Shown here: in pieces, positions 47,699 through 58,646 of the stretch
How positions within the stretch are numbered: position 1 is the first letter of the stretch
How the letters are laid out: each line of letters starts with the position of its first letter
Assembly: GCA_010093515.1 (NCBI GenBank)
Contig: MU001670.1
Location: forward strand, 1,059,656-1,123,655
Source: Lineolata rhizophorae
Taxonomy: Eukaryota; Ascomycota; Dothideomycetes; Lineolatales; Lineolataceae
Direction: 5' to 3'
Length of the DNA: 64,000 bases
Program-made: the position numbers and the translations under genes
The notes under the pieces: generated by a model
Told to the model about the DNA's origin: nothing
Databases searched by the model: none
Seen by the model: only the letters and a program-made list of their open reading frames with translations

Positions 47699-49085
47699 AT
47701 GACTGCTTCATCCTCCACCGCCGACGGGTCCCTACCGGCGCACGCCTCCCCCGCCTTCCCTCCGCTCTACTCTCCACCGAACAGCCGCCCGCAGCAGCTC
47801 GACGAGTATGGCGTGTCCGATCTCCAACTCAATGGCGCGCGAGCAAAATCCCCAAACCACGATACCTTCGCCGCTCCCACATCTGCACCCTACAACACCG
47901 CAACCACCCATGCTCTCTCGACGTCCTCCTTGCCAGCCGACTCTTCGGCCGCCGCAGATGCGGAGTCACGGCCACCACCGCCGCCCTCACTCCTCTCGCC
48001 CGCCGTAACTCCACCAGTGACCCCTGGCGAGACCACAAGCGCGCACACGAATCTGCTGCATCCGTCACCTTCAGCGCCGTCCGACACGACTGCCGAGCTC
48101 CCCCACCAGCACTCTCTCCGGCAGCGGCGACCCTCGAAGCCGCGACCGCGCCTCCTCGAGACGCTACCCGAGGTCAATTGCGTGGTACGGGCCCGCATCC
48201 CGACGACGACGGGCCAAGAGATGTTTCTGCACTTGTACACGAATAATGTGGACGGGAAGGAACATCTTGCGATTGTGTTCGGAGGCAACATTCGGAGCCG
48301 GTCGTTGGATGCGGAGAGACCGGGTGAGACGGAGCTGGATCGCATGATCAGGGGCGCATACGTGGGGACGCTGTATCCGGGGCGGACGAGCAGCCGGACC
48401 GGGGAAGGCAGTTCGGCCGCCGTCGGGCAACGACAACAGCAAGGCGAGTACGACGACGACGCTGCGCAAGCCGTGCGGGAGCAAGAAGTGCAGGAACGAC
48501 AGGCGCCGCTCGTCCGCATCCACTCCGAGTGCTACACGGGCGAGACGGTGTGGAGTGCGCGCTGCGACTGCGGCGAGCAGCTCGACGAGGCCGCGCGCCT
48601 CATGTCGCTGCCCTCGGCCGCGTCCTCAGGCGGCGTCATCGTCTACCTACGGCAGGAGGGCCGCGGCATCGGGCTCTCCGAGAAGCTCAAGGCGTACAAT
48701 CTGCAGGACCTCGGCTCCGACACGTACGAGGCGAACCTGCTGCTGCGGCACCCGGCGGACGCGCGGAGCTACGGACTGGCGACGGCGATGCTGTTGGATC
48801 TGGGGCTCGGCGGCGATCAGGGCATCAGGTTGCTCACGAACAATCCGGATAAGGTGAGCGCGGTGGAGGGGCCGAATAGGGAGGTTGTGGTCAAGGAGCG
48901 CGTGCCGATGGTTCCGTTGGCGTGGAGGACGGGTGGGAAGGAAGGCATCAAGAGTCAGGAGGTGGAGAGGTACTTGTCTACGAAGGTGAGTGGAATGCAT
49001 GCCGGCTCGATGATTCCTTACGGCTCTTTGCTAACCTAGCTCTGTCCAGATCGAAAAATTCAAGCACATGTTGAATGCCGCATGA
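47699..49085 (+). CDS. RIB1: GTP cyclohydrolase II (riboflavin biosynthesis)
   Basis: Exons 47699-48985 and 49050-49085 encode 440 residues; the second exon adds only [12 protein letters not shown] Ser/Pro-rich N-terminal extension of about 150 residues precedes the enzyme domain. The zinc site is complete: Cys278, Cys289 and Cys291 in [18 protein letters not shown]. The substrate and catalytic motifs [26 protein letters not shown] and [11 protein letters not shown] follow. The enzyme opens GTP to the pyrimidine intermediate, releasing formate and pyrophosphate, which is the committed step to riboflavin, FMN and FAD. A low-complexity insert (about 230-265, Gln/Asp-rich) separates two parts of the domain. 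Confidence 0.95.
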
Positions 49086-49732
49086 TTGTCGCGAAAGCCA
49101 TCTGATTTGCAAAGTTCCTTTTCCCTTGACCGTCACAGCGATATTGTACAGTAGAGAAGGGTGTATCAGAGGATCAACGAACTGTTTCCAATTGCCTCTA
49201 CCTTGCTTCGGCACAAACTAAGTCTAATTGGAGTCCGGCGTCGAATCAACGTGCGATTGCATTTTTGGCTCTACGGTACACTGGCGCATCTCTGTTCGAT
49301 ACTCTGACCGTCGTGGTGAATGTTTAAAGGGTGTATATAACCGCGAAAACGCTCCATTAGCCTTCTCATAATACTTTTGAATTTTGGATAGGACGACATG
49401 TGGAATTGTCGCATCGTATAGAACTTGGAATTGCTAAATGCCAAGCTTTCTCAGAGTCGGGAAGGTTCCTGCAGGTCCGATCGCCCCCGATCGACCAAGA
49501 ATATCTTCGGCGGCGTCATCGCCCGGTATCGTAGCATCATCGAATCAGCCAAGCGCGAACTCAAAACATTCGAGCCGCAAGACGGACATGCACAATGGCG
49601 TTCCTCAAACCCAGCACAATAGCTGTTAGCTATACCAAACACTTGCCGTCCCCATTCGTCCCCGAATTTCGCACGCATTCCGATTCGGTCGGCTTCAGGG
49701 CAAAGACGTCCAAAGAGTGAGGCAACAAGAAG
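49086..49732. other. intergenic region, no gene seen
   Basis: About 650 bases between RIB1 and the FAD oxidoreductase, mostly AT-rich. No open frame or RNA gene supported. Confidence 0.5.
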
Positions 49733-51551
49733 ATGGCTCCACACGGGCAGAATGTGGACAAGAGGAAAAATATCGTCATTGTCGGAGCAGGTGCTGCAGG
49801 CATGGTCAGCTCAACGGCTCTTACCCTTTCACGATGCATACGAGCTAACAAAGCACGGTTATAGTCCTGCGCTGCCACTCTCGCCAATCACCCGGACAAC
49901 TTCAAAGTCACTGTCATCGAGCGCATGCCGTATTGCGGCGGGCAGGCGACGTCCATCTCCCTCGACAAGAAGAAATACGGCACCTCGTGGATGAATGACG
50001 GCGTGCAGGGGGGATCGCCTGCTTTCAAACACACTGGACATTTCATGGAGAAGTACGGGCATCTATGGCAAGAGGTGCGGCTGCAAGTAGGGTTCGGGAA
50101 GGGCGAGGACAACTTCTGGACAAACGTATTCCCAACACACCTAGTGGAGAAGCACCAGAAGGATATTCGGAAATTCGGGAAAGTGCTAAAGTTGATCAAA
50201 TATCTGATGCCGGTTCTGGGATTGGTCCCGATTAAGTACATGTTGAAGTTATTTCTGTTCAACAAGGATTTCGGCGATAAGATGGTCATTCCTCTCATTG
50301 CGCTATTTCTCGGAACTGGTGTGTTCAACTAGACCTACCAAGAGGGGACGTGTTGCTCACATCGCGACAGGAAATCAGACGCCAAACGTGGCTTGCGCGA
50401 TCCTCGAGCGGCTATTTGACGACCCGAACATGCGCCTCTGGAACTACGACGAGGGAATGCTCCTCCCTAACCTACCAGAGATGGTCACCTTTCCTAAACT
50501 AAGAGATTTCTACCAGGACTGGCAGGGCGATCTCGAGTCCAAGGGTGTGAAGTTTAGGCTCAATACAGATGTCACTAAGATAATCAGTCGGGATAGTAAA
50601 GGGGTCGTCCTCCAAACTCGCCCGTTCGATGCTACGCTCAACGAACAGGGCAGGAAATTCGCCCCGCAAGTCATCCATGATCCTCGTGGTGGCTGGACAG
50701 GCCCACCCTCCGACCCAGAATCTTACGACGAACTTGTCATGTGCGTGCTGGCTGACGCCGCGCTGAAGATACTGGGTGGGACGGCATCCCTACGCGAGCG
50801 CTTCGTCCTCGGCGGCGCCGCCTTCTTTGACGACATAACCATCACGCACTCGGACAACGTGTACTTTGACAAGATTTACGAGCCGCACTTCGAGGCGTCT
50901 CTGGCGGCGCAGCCGCGGTCCAAGGCCGAGGAGGAACACCTCGCCTTCGCCAAGGGCGAGGTGGCGACAAACGCGAGCGGCGAGCCTAGTGGATACCGGC
51001 CGATGTATTTCACCCACTCGTATAACGAAGCTGGCGAGCCGCAGAAGATCGAGATGAGCTTCGATGTCACGAACTACCAGCACCAGTTTCGTATGGATCA
51101 TGGAGCGGACGTGCCTCCGATACCTTACGAACGCCACGTCTTCCAGTCCATCTTTTTGGACAAGCGGAATGCCGACCTGTGGACTATGCCCGAGATCGAT
51201 CCCAGTAAAGTGATTGAGAGCAAGTGGTGGCACCAGCTTGGTCATCGATGGCAGCATTACTTGCGGGTAGTGCCAGGCATGATGTGGCTGAACGGGAAGA
51301 GGCGCACGTGGTTTGCAGGGAGCTGGACTTTGGTGGTAAGTCCTTTATTGTGTCCCTTCCAGTTACGAGCAAAATTTCTAACTCTGTAGTAGAACATGCA
51401 CGAAATTGCTTGCGTGTCTGGGATAGCCGCCGCGTATCGGCTTGGGGCTGATTACGAAGTGTTTGACGATTATGCGGAGGATCTATTCAAGAAATATCTC
51501 CTATTATCTCACGGTGTCCGGTACAAGCGAGGCAAGAGGAAACAGACGTAG
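49733..51551 (+). CDS. FAD-dependent oxidoreductase (amine-oxidase-like fold)
   Basis: Exons 49733-49804, 49865-50318, 50371-51335 and 51393-51551 encode 549 residues. The dinucleotide-binding motif is at the N-terminus: NIVIVGAGAAGMSCAATLA (residues 13-31), formed across the first intron, followed by VIERMPYCGGQA where the FAD ribose is bound. Further on are SWMNDGVQGGSPAFKHTGHFM, FYQDWQGDLESKGVKFRLNTDV and ITHSDNVYFDKIYEP. The C-terminal EIACVSGIAAAYRLGADY resembles the second FAD contact of the family. The substrate is unknown; amine oxidase- or desaturase-like enzymes share this fold. It is convergent with URM1, with only 137 bp between stops. Confidence 0.88.
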
Positions 51552-51688
51552 AGCCCCCATCGATCTAGTCGTCAGCAAAAAAAAATAAAAAAAAAAATAA
51601 AAGAACAAAAAAAATTACAGCATAGAAGTGCGTTTGTGGAGATTCTAGGCCTTTCGCCCGAGGTCCTTTAGGGGAGAGTTGTATTAAC

Positions 51689-52135
51689 CTATCCACCGTG
51701 CAATGTTGACACGAACAAAATATTATCACCTTTTTTGACTTCGTATTCGTCCTCGCCTTCTAACTGCCAGTCCGCATCATTTATAAGCACTAAGATACCA
51801 GGGCGACTAACACAAATGTTTTAGCTTTGCAGTGAAGGTGGTGGGTTTAGTACACTAACACTGTATTGTCCTGGATAAAGAATTCCTTCTTTGGGTCCTT
51901 CATAAGATTGTCGCATAGATACCGGACAAGGAATGCAATATTTGAAGAGTTTCCGCTCTCATCCCTGGCTGGTATGCTCACGTCGTGCTTTTTCTGATTG
52001 GAAAAGAGCATTTCGAGCCCGCCGCTTGTGACGTCAGAATCATCGAAGTGAAAGCGAGGGGAACGGAAGTACCTACCTAAACTCGACTGTTAGGGGTATA
52101 AAGTCTTCCTTGTTCGTTTTCGTCTTCTCCGCCAT
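51689..52135 (-). CDS. URM1: ubiquitin-related modifier 1 (sulfur carrier for tRNA thiolation)
   Basis: Exons 52135-52077, 52024-51860 and 51806-51689 encode 113 residues; the introns are only 52 and 47 bp. The protein has the beta-grasp Urm1 pattern: [55 protein letters not shown] and the invariant end [13 protein letters not shown] with the C-terminal Gly-Gly. Uba4 activates that end as a thiocarboxylate. Urm1 then delivers sulfur for 2-thiolation of wobble uridine in tRNA-Lys, -Glu and -Gln, and can be conjugated to proteins. It is divergent from ELP2. Confidence 0.96.
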
Positions 52136-52372
52136 GTTTTATGTCTGTAGTGGAATTTGGAAAGAAAGGACTGGCGAGGTAAAGGTGCCTGATGTGGCTG
52201 GGTTGCACATGTAGCCACAATCTTGGCGGCGAGTCACCCGCACAAATTTGTGGCGTTGCAACCCAAACCGTTCTCCCACATCCGACCACTCCACACATTC
52301 TTTCCCAAATGCGCCACCAGTTCAAGGACCTTGCAAAATTTTAAGAATAACGCGAGGTTTCCTATCCTTGTT
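52136..52372. promoter_or_regulatory. 237-bp bidirectional promoter between URM1 and ELP2
   Basis: The two start codons (52135 minus, 52373 plus) are 237 bases apart, so both promoters and both leaders must share this stretch. No operator motif was recognised by eye. Confidence 0.7.
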
Positions 52373-54914
52373 ATGGAGGCCATTGTGCCTGTGTTCACGG
52401 CTGCCGGCGGCAACAGGCATCCTTCTGCAGCAGATTGGGATGAAAAATCTGGGCTGCTGGCGTTTGGGGCGAATAATAACGTCGCGATTTGGAATCCTCT
52501 CGTATGCATCTACTACCATATTGCCACTTTTATCAAGCTAGCTTGTATACTAAACGTTTTGAAAGGATGAAGCACGTCGCGGGATTTCTGAGCTACTCTC
52601 AGGCCATACAGATGTCGTAAACGCAGTGAGATTTTTAAGGTCAAAATCACGGGTCCAGACACTCATTGTGAGTGGATCTGCAGACAAGACTATCTCGATT
52701 TGGGGAGATCGAGAAGGGTCTTGTTCGAAGTTCAAGCGATTGAAAGCTTTAAACGAACATGAAGGCTCTATCAACTGCATTGCTACTTTACCGGACGAGG
52801 ACATCTTCCTATCGGGGGCAGCGGATGCCACAGTGAAACTTTGGAGACTTGTTTGGCGTCAAAATGAGCATGCTTCTATATTGGACATCAACCTTGTACA
52901 GAGCATATCTCTAACTCCCCGATACTTTCCATTGGCAGTATCCATTAGCAGATTGGATGCACAGTCCATGATTCTCGCTATTGGCGGGAGCAAATCAACC
53001 ATTCAGGTCTTCGTATCTGAAGAATCGCGCTTCAAGCTGGCAGCTTCATTGACAGGTCACGAAGGATGGATCCGGTCACTTGACTTTACTGTCGAGAAGG
53101 AGGGCCAGGAAAGTGATCTCCTGCTCGCCTCCGCCAGCCAGGATAAGTATATCCGTCTATGGCGCGTTCACAAAGGCGAAGAGCTTCCAGCAATCAGTAG
53201 TGCGGCCAACGATCCGGCACTTGGTGTTATCGGAAGGTCCCTATCAAATAAAGCCCATCGTTTTACAGCAGGTCAAGTAAAATACTCCATCACTTTCGAG
53301 GCCCTTCTATTAGGCCACGAAGATTGGATTTTCTCCGCGTCCTGGAGAAAGTGCAAAGGAAGTCGATTACGGTTACTATCTGCATCAGCAGACAATTCTC
53401 TGGCAATATGGGAATCCGATCCGAGTTCCGGCGTTTGGATTTCGACTGATAGATTGGGCGAAATGAGTGCTCAGAAAGGAGCGACAACCGCAACAGGAAG
53501 TGCAGGCGGGTTCTGGATCAGCCTTTGGTCTCCGGACGGAAAAGCAGTGGTGAGCCTCGGAAGGACGGGAAGTTGGCGATTGTGGGAATATGATTCCGAT
53601 GCAGACCGCTGGTGTGCGCAGGTAAGCATCAGTGGGCATACGAGGGAAGTCAAAAGTGTTGCTTGGTCAAAGGACGGCTCTTATTTCCTCTCTACCGGCT
53701 CAGACCAGACGACGAGGTTGTTTGCTGAGTGGAAATGGGGTGACAAGCACTCGTGGCATGAATTTTCGAGGCCACAAATTCATGGTTATGATCTTAATTG
53801 TGTGGATACGATTGGAACTTCAAGGTTTATTTCTGGGGCTGATGAGAAGCTGCTACGGGTATTTGACGAACCTAGTGCAATTGCTGCTCTGTTGGCCAAG
53901 CTTGCAGGCGTCAAATCATCCATCAGTACCTTATCAGACGCAGCCAATATTCCAGTTCTCGGTCTATCTAACAAAGCAATCCAAGTTGTGGATGACCATG
54001 AATCAGTTGAGAATGGCGATGCGGAGGATCACGAAGCTATTGATCCCTCCTCATTTGTCCACAAGTCGACATTAGATATCGACCACCCGCCGTTGGAGGA
54101 TCAGCTTGCGCGCCATACGCTGTGGCCAGAAGTCGAAAAGCTCTACGGCCATGGCTACGAGATTTCTGCCGCCACAGCAAGCCACGACGAAACCTTAATT
54201 GCAACTGCGTGCAAAGCGAGTTCCATCGATCATGCCGTCATTCGTCTATACGAAACGAAAGACTGGAGGGAAGTTAGACCTACCCTCACAGCGCACTCCC
54301 TTACAGTAGCTGCGCTGGAGTTTTCTGACGACGACCAATACCTTTTGAGTGTCGGGAGAGATAGGCAATGGGCATTGTTCAGACGGAGCGAGGAGTCACC
54401 TACTGTTTACAAACTCAAGAGGTCAAACCCAAAAGGCCATTCACGGATGATTCTTGATTGCACGTGGGCGCCGGCTGGTATTTCTAATGTCTTCGCGACT
54501 GGTGGCAGAGACAAAACCCTCAAAATTTGGCGAGTGGGTTCTCATGAAGTTCAATGCGCCGTTATCCACTCGGTCAATTGCTCGATCACTGCAACAGCGT
54601 TCGCGCCCTGTCTAATCTCTGGTCGGTTTCTTTTGGCCTATGGGACAGAGAACGGCGCTATAGAGCTCCTCTCCATAAACTCAAAAAGCTATGAGCTCGA
54701 AGGACATCGCCGGATATCATCTAGGGAGTCATCCCCGCTCAAAACGATCAACCAGATATCCTGGAGACCAAGCACGTTTGAGAGCAGCAGGATTTCAGAT
54801 CTACAATTCGTTGTGGGCATTGATGACGGCTCAGTGCGGTTATATTCTGTATGTGTTGAGACGCTTGGCGGACAAAACGTAGAAACTGGCCAGTTGAAGT
54901 GGGATGTTCAGTAA
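52373..54914 (+). CDS. ELP2: Elongator complex subunit 2 (WD40 protein)
   Basis: Exons 52373-52501 and 52566-54914 encode 825 residues, the expected length. Two seven-bladed WD40 propellers are expected and many repeats are visible: SELLSGHTDVVNAVRF, VSGSADKTISIW, LNEHEGSINCIATL, LTGHEGWIRSLDF, LLASASQDKYIRLWRV, LLGHEDWIFSASW, ISGHTREVKSVAWSKDGSYFLSTGSDQTTRLF and FATGGRDKTLKIWRV. The Elp2 signature HTLWPEVEKLYGHGYEI lies at about 560-576. Elongator installs the cm5/mcm5 side chain on wobble uridine of tRNAs; Elp2 is a scaffold of the Elp1-Elp2-Elp3 core. ATG 52373 is the first in the frame. Confidence 0.96.
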
Positions 54915-55937
54915 AAGGCAGTCACTCTCTTATGTGCAATTTGCGTTGATCTGGCCATGAATTGTCATCGATTTCCTCATCCGGGCGTTTACCATGCAAA
55001 CGCACTCCGGCAATCTGAGCTTTAGCTTCTTAACTCCAGCTCGACAGCAATGCAGACCTTGAGTGTTTTGGTGGAGCTCCAATCCTTGAAACCGGGGGTT
55101 TAATCTGGCCGTCGCTTATCCGAGTTCGAGCGCTACCTAGCGAGACTCATGCTGCCAGTGGCATTGCCTAACACTTTCTCTGCTTTCGCGATCCTTTACC
55201 TATGCTATGAGCTACCGCATGTTCTAACAAGCGCCCGCTTATATTCCAAAATGGACTATGGAGCTTTGGCTACACAAGCAAAGTTACTTACGGAGCCTTA
55301 GGCTCAGCACTGCTTCTCTGTTTGCCTGCAGACTTGGCATATTACATAGACAATCTGAGTGTCCGCAGTGTGTGAGTTAGTTGGTGAGCTTACGCCAAGG
55401 TGAGGAGGATCGCACGCTCGCTTTGCCGAAGGGCCAGGGTAAACGTTCCGGTCTGTCTGCGATTTTTAATTTCAAGCCACAGATCCTTTCAACTAGCATC
55501 TCGCAGCAGTTACTTTAACTGGAACCAGGGACGTACATTCGTCTATATACCTAGATCAGCCATTTGCTGCATGTGGGTAAAGGTTCATCTTTTCTAGGTG
55601 GTAGGATTTATACATCAGGAGAGAATGGCTTGGCTGCTAGGTAATATGTCCTGTTTCTAGTTTGGCAAAGTCTGCCTAACCGCTTCTTAGAATTGGCCCC
55701 CACTAATCGGTACTGAAGCTAAAGCGCTTCTTGCTGATTCGCCATTGCACGTGCTTGAGCATATACCAATCTACAGCTATTTGAATGTGCCTTATGAGCA
55801 AGCTTAACACGGACAGGTTAGCGATCCGAGCTTTCAAATATCTGTATATAACAGGCACAGGGCCCCGCTCTAGTGAATCTACTTATCTACTTGAAATTTT
55901 TCTTTAGACATAAGTCAACTTGCCTTGTCCGCCAGCA
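54915..55937. other. intergenic region, no gene seen
   Basis: About 1 kb between ELP2 and the dehydrogenase gene, without a coding candidate or recognised RNA. TATATAACA at about 55844-55852 sits about 90 bases upstream of the dehydrogenase ATG and could serve as a TATA box. Confidence 0.45.
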
Positions 55938-57167
55938 ATGGAAATACCTAGCTTTACAATCTCGGAAGAACAGCTTGTTTCTCTGAAGGGAAAAGTGATT
56001 ATTATTACAGGTTTGTCCTTCCACCAGCCTTAATGCCGTTGTGATACAATTACATTAGATCCCTTATGCTAAGTAGGATACTTCTAGGTGGCTCTTCTGG
56101 GATTGGTCTTGCTACTACAAAGCTTCTTCTGAAACTAGGTGCTAAGGTTGTCGTGGGTGACATTGACCCGCCCCCTACCGACGTCCTAGTTCCAGAGCTC
56201 AGTTTTGTTCGAGTTGATGTCACCGTTTGGGAAGACCTCCTGTCCTTATTCAACAACGCCCGAGATACACACGGTCAGATTGATCATGTATTCGTCAACG
56301 CTGGTGTGTCACATTCGAGCAAGGTATGGTCCAATTATTGTCTGAGTTTAACATCCCAATAGGAATAGCTAGTTCTACAAACTATGTGGAACTCGATGTC
56401 AACGATCAAGGAAACCCTTTACCAGCTACCACTCGCACGATCGATATAAACCTCATCGGCATGATAAACACCGCGTCGCTAGCCATACACTACATGAAAC
56501 AACAGGAGAACGGCGGAAGCATTGTCATGACATCCTCGCTAGCAGGTAAACCGCATTTCGTTCAAAGCTTCAGTGTACGTCGAATATACATGGATGGAAG
56601 ACTCAACTTGTGGTAGGGCTTGGACCAATTGGGATGGTTGACTATGGTAAGTCACCTATCACGTACTGTCGATTCAAAATCTCACTATTCTAACCTCTCT
56701 ATCCTTCAACAGCAACTTCAAAGCACGGCATCATTGGTAAGAATACTAGAAACGATGAACTATACTTCGATAGACTTCTTTGTTTTTGCTCACATTTTCC
56801 CTTAGGATTCATGCGAGGGTTGTTGAGCCACTTGCATCCCAGTCTTCCAATCCGAATTAATGCCATCACTCCATCCTGGACAATTTCTGGCCTGGCAACT
56901 CAAAAGTTAGTCAACATGGTCGGCATTACTGCGCAGCCAGCAGAATTTGTCGCCCCTACAGTGGCAATTGCAATGGCGGATGAATCGAGACACGGCCAAT
57001 TGCTGTATTCTGGAAAGGGTGAATACAAAGAAATTGAACGGCCCATTGTTGCTGCATTGTCACAGCTTCTGGGGTTCACACCAGAGGACTATGATGGTGT
57101 CAATAAAGTTGTGGAACTGGAAAAGAAGATACAGGCGAAAATAGCGAAGAGTGGCAGAGGGGCGTAG
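55938..57167 (+). CDS. short-chain dehydrogenase/reductase
   Basis: Six exons: 55938-56010, 56088-56303, 56363-56545, 56617-56646, 56713-56736 and 56806-57167. They encode 295 residues. The classical SDR signature is complete: TGGSSGIG (24-31), the D of VGDIDPP, VNAGI, Ser154, Tyr167 and Lys171 ([15 protein letters not shown]). Exons 4 and 5 are only 30 and 24 nt and together supply the catalytic YxxxK; without them the enzyme would be dead. The substrate is unknown. Asp in GDID after the second strand favours NAD(H) over NADP(H). The closest fungal types oxidise small alcohols, including 15-hydroxyprostaglandin-dehydrogenase-like enzymes. Confidence 0.9.
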
Positions 57168-57323
57168 AAGTCTAAAAGCCGGAATGAGAAAAGATTCTGT
57201 TGTGAAAATTTCATACTTCTTTGTGATAAATAAATTATTGACATCAACATCGTGGCCGTTGTCGCTAGCCTATGGTTTTATTCGATAGAAACGCCCACAC
57301 CTCGTAGAAGTAAATCGACATCT

Positions 57324-58242
57324 TCAATGCCATACTGATATTCCGTAACGGTTATAAGGAAAGTCCACCAAGGTTGGTAGGAGCTCGCCAAAGCCGTCTG
57401 AAGATACAAATCGATTGTCATATCTGCTTTCCAAGCCCCCTAACGTGTCTTCACGAGGATGGCCATCAAAGCCTCTCGCTTCCGCAATACCCCTCAAGAC
57501 GTCATTTTCCCATCCGCGGCACACCTGACGCAGGCAGGGGTGCGGGACCCAAATAACGCGCATTCCAGCCCGTCGGCCAGCCTCGACTCCAGCAATTGAG
57601 TCCTCGAATACAAGGCATTCGTTCTGCGCCACGGCTGTTTCACCTGGCTGCAGCGACAGGTTGATCTTGTCTAGCGCAAGAAGGAATATATCTGGATTGG
57701 GCTTCTTTTGCTTCCCCTTCATATCTTCGTCGTCTCCAAAAACTCGACGGTTTTCCGGAAAAGCGCTAGCGATTTCTGGCAGATGCGATGTTTTGACGTC
57801 GAAGTTTTTTCTTCCTGCAGAGCTGGCTAGTGCCATGTGCATATGCGGATTCGTCTCCTGCGACAAAATCCGGACATGCTTTACAACGCCGGGAAGCGGT
57901 TGCGATTTTTTGAAGAGATCATATTGAGCGGAAACTTTGTTACCAAACTCTTCAATTGAGAGAGGTAGTTGTGCCCAGTCAAGTAGACGGCGTGTGCCCT
58001 GTATATACAAAGTGCGGAATGAGCGTCGAAATCTCATTAGAGTATGTTTTAATGGTGCTGTAAATTGTACTTACCGGTGTTCCCCTACTTTGCTGAAGGG
58101 CCTTGATAGACCATGGGTAGTTGGGCTTTCCATACTCACGAAGTATGTTGTTGTAAATTTCCGTATATATATCCTCGGAATTGATGAGGAGCCCATCTAC
58201 ATCGAAAATGCAAGCCCTAATCGGTGGTAGTTGCACTTCCAT
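57324..58242 (-). CDS. HAD-superfamily phosphatase (HDHD1/DOG-like)
   Basis: Exons 58242-58075 and 57998-57324 encode 280 residues. Motif I is ACIFDVDGLLINSED with nucleophile Asp14 and Asp16. The helical cap follows, then motif II (ALASSAGRKN) and the motif III/IV region KKPNPDIFLLAL and LVFEDSIAGVEAGRRAGM, with the expected Lys and acidic pair. This is the layout of small-molecule phosphatases such as pseudouridine-5'-phosphatase and the yeast DOG/GPP enzymes. The substrate cannot be decided. ATG 58242 is the first methionine; the upstream frame begins at TTG only. Confidence 0.9.
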
Positions 58243-58646
58243 CTTGCCGATCCGCCTCGACAGGCTTTGAACTGGTCGCAACAAAGATCCCGTTCACTAT
58301 GCTCACTGGGGACAAGCTTGGCTGGAGGTCGCTAGTTCGGCGTGTGAGCGGGGTGGCAGACCATACTTTGGCTAGCGGCTTGGCAGGCACTGTTCGGTCT
58401 AGAGCCTAGAAATGTTTCCTGATGTGCTTGATCGTAGGTACTGTTGCTTCCTAGTCGTTACAAATGGATATCTGTCCGTATTCTTATTTCTTGGAATCCA
58501 TCCCCTTATTCATGAGGACGATGTGCGCCAATTTGACGTTCTCTCGAAAGTAAACTTGACTGTGAATACTTTACAAACTCCCATATCTATCTTGGAAGAA
58601 GACAAAAGTAGCAAGTGCTGCAGGTTTGCACTACACACCAATCACT
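58243..58646. other. intergenic region, no gene seen
   Basis: About 400 bases: upstream flank of the HAD gene and 3' flank of the dynamin-like gene, both on the minus strand. Confidence 0.5.
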
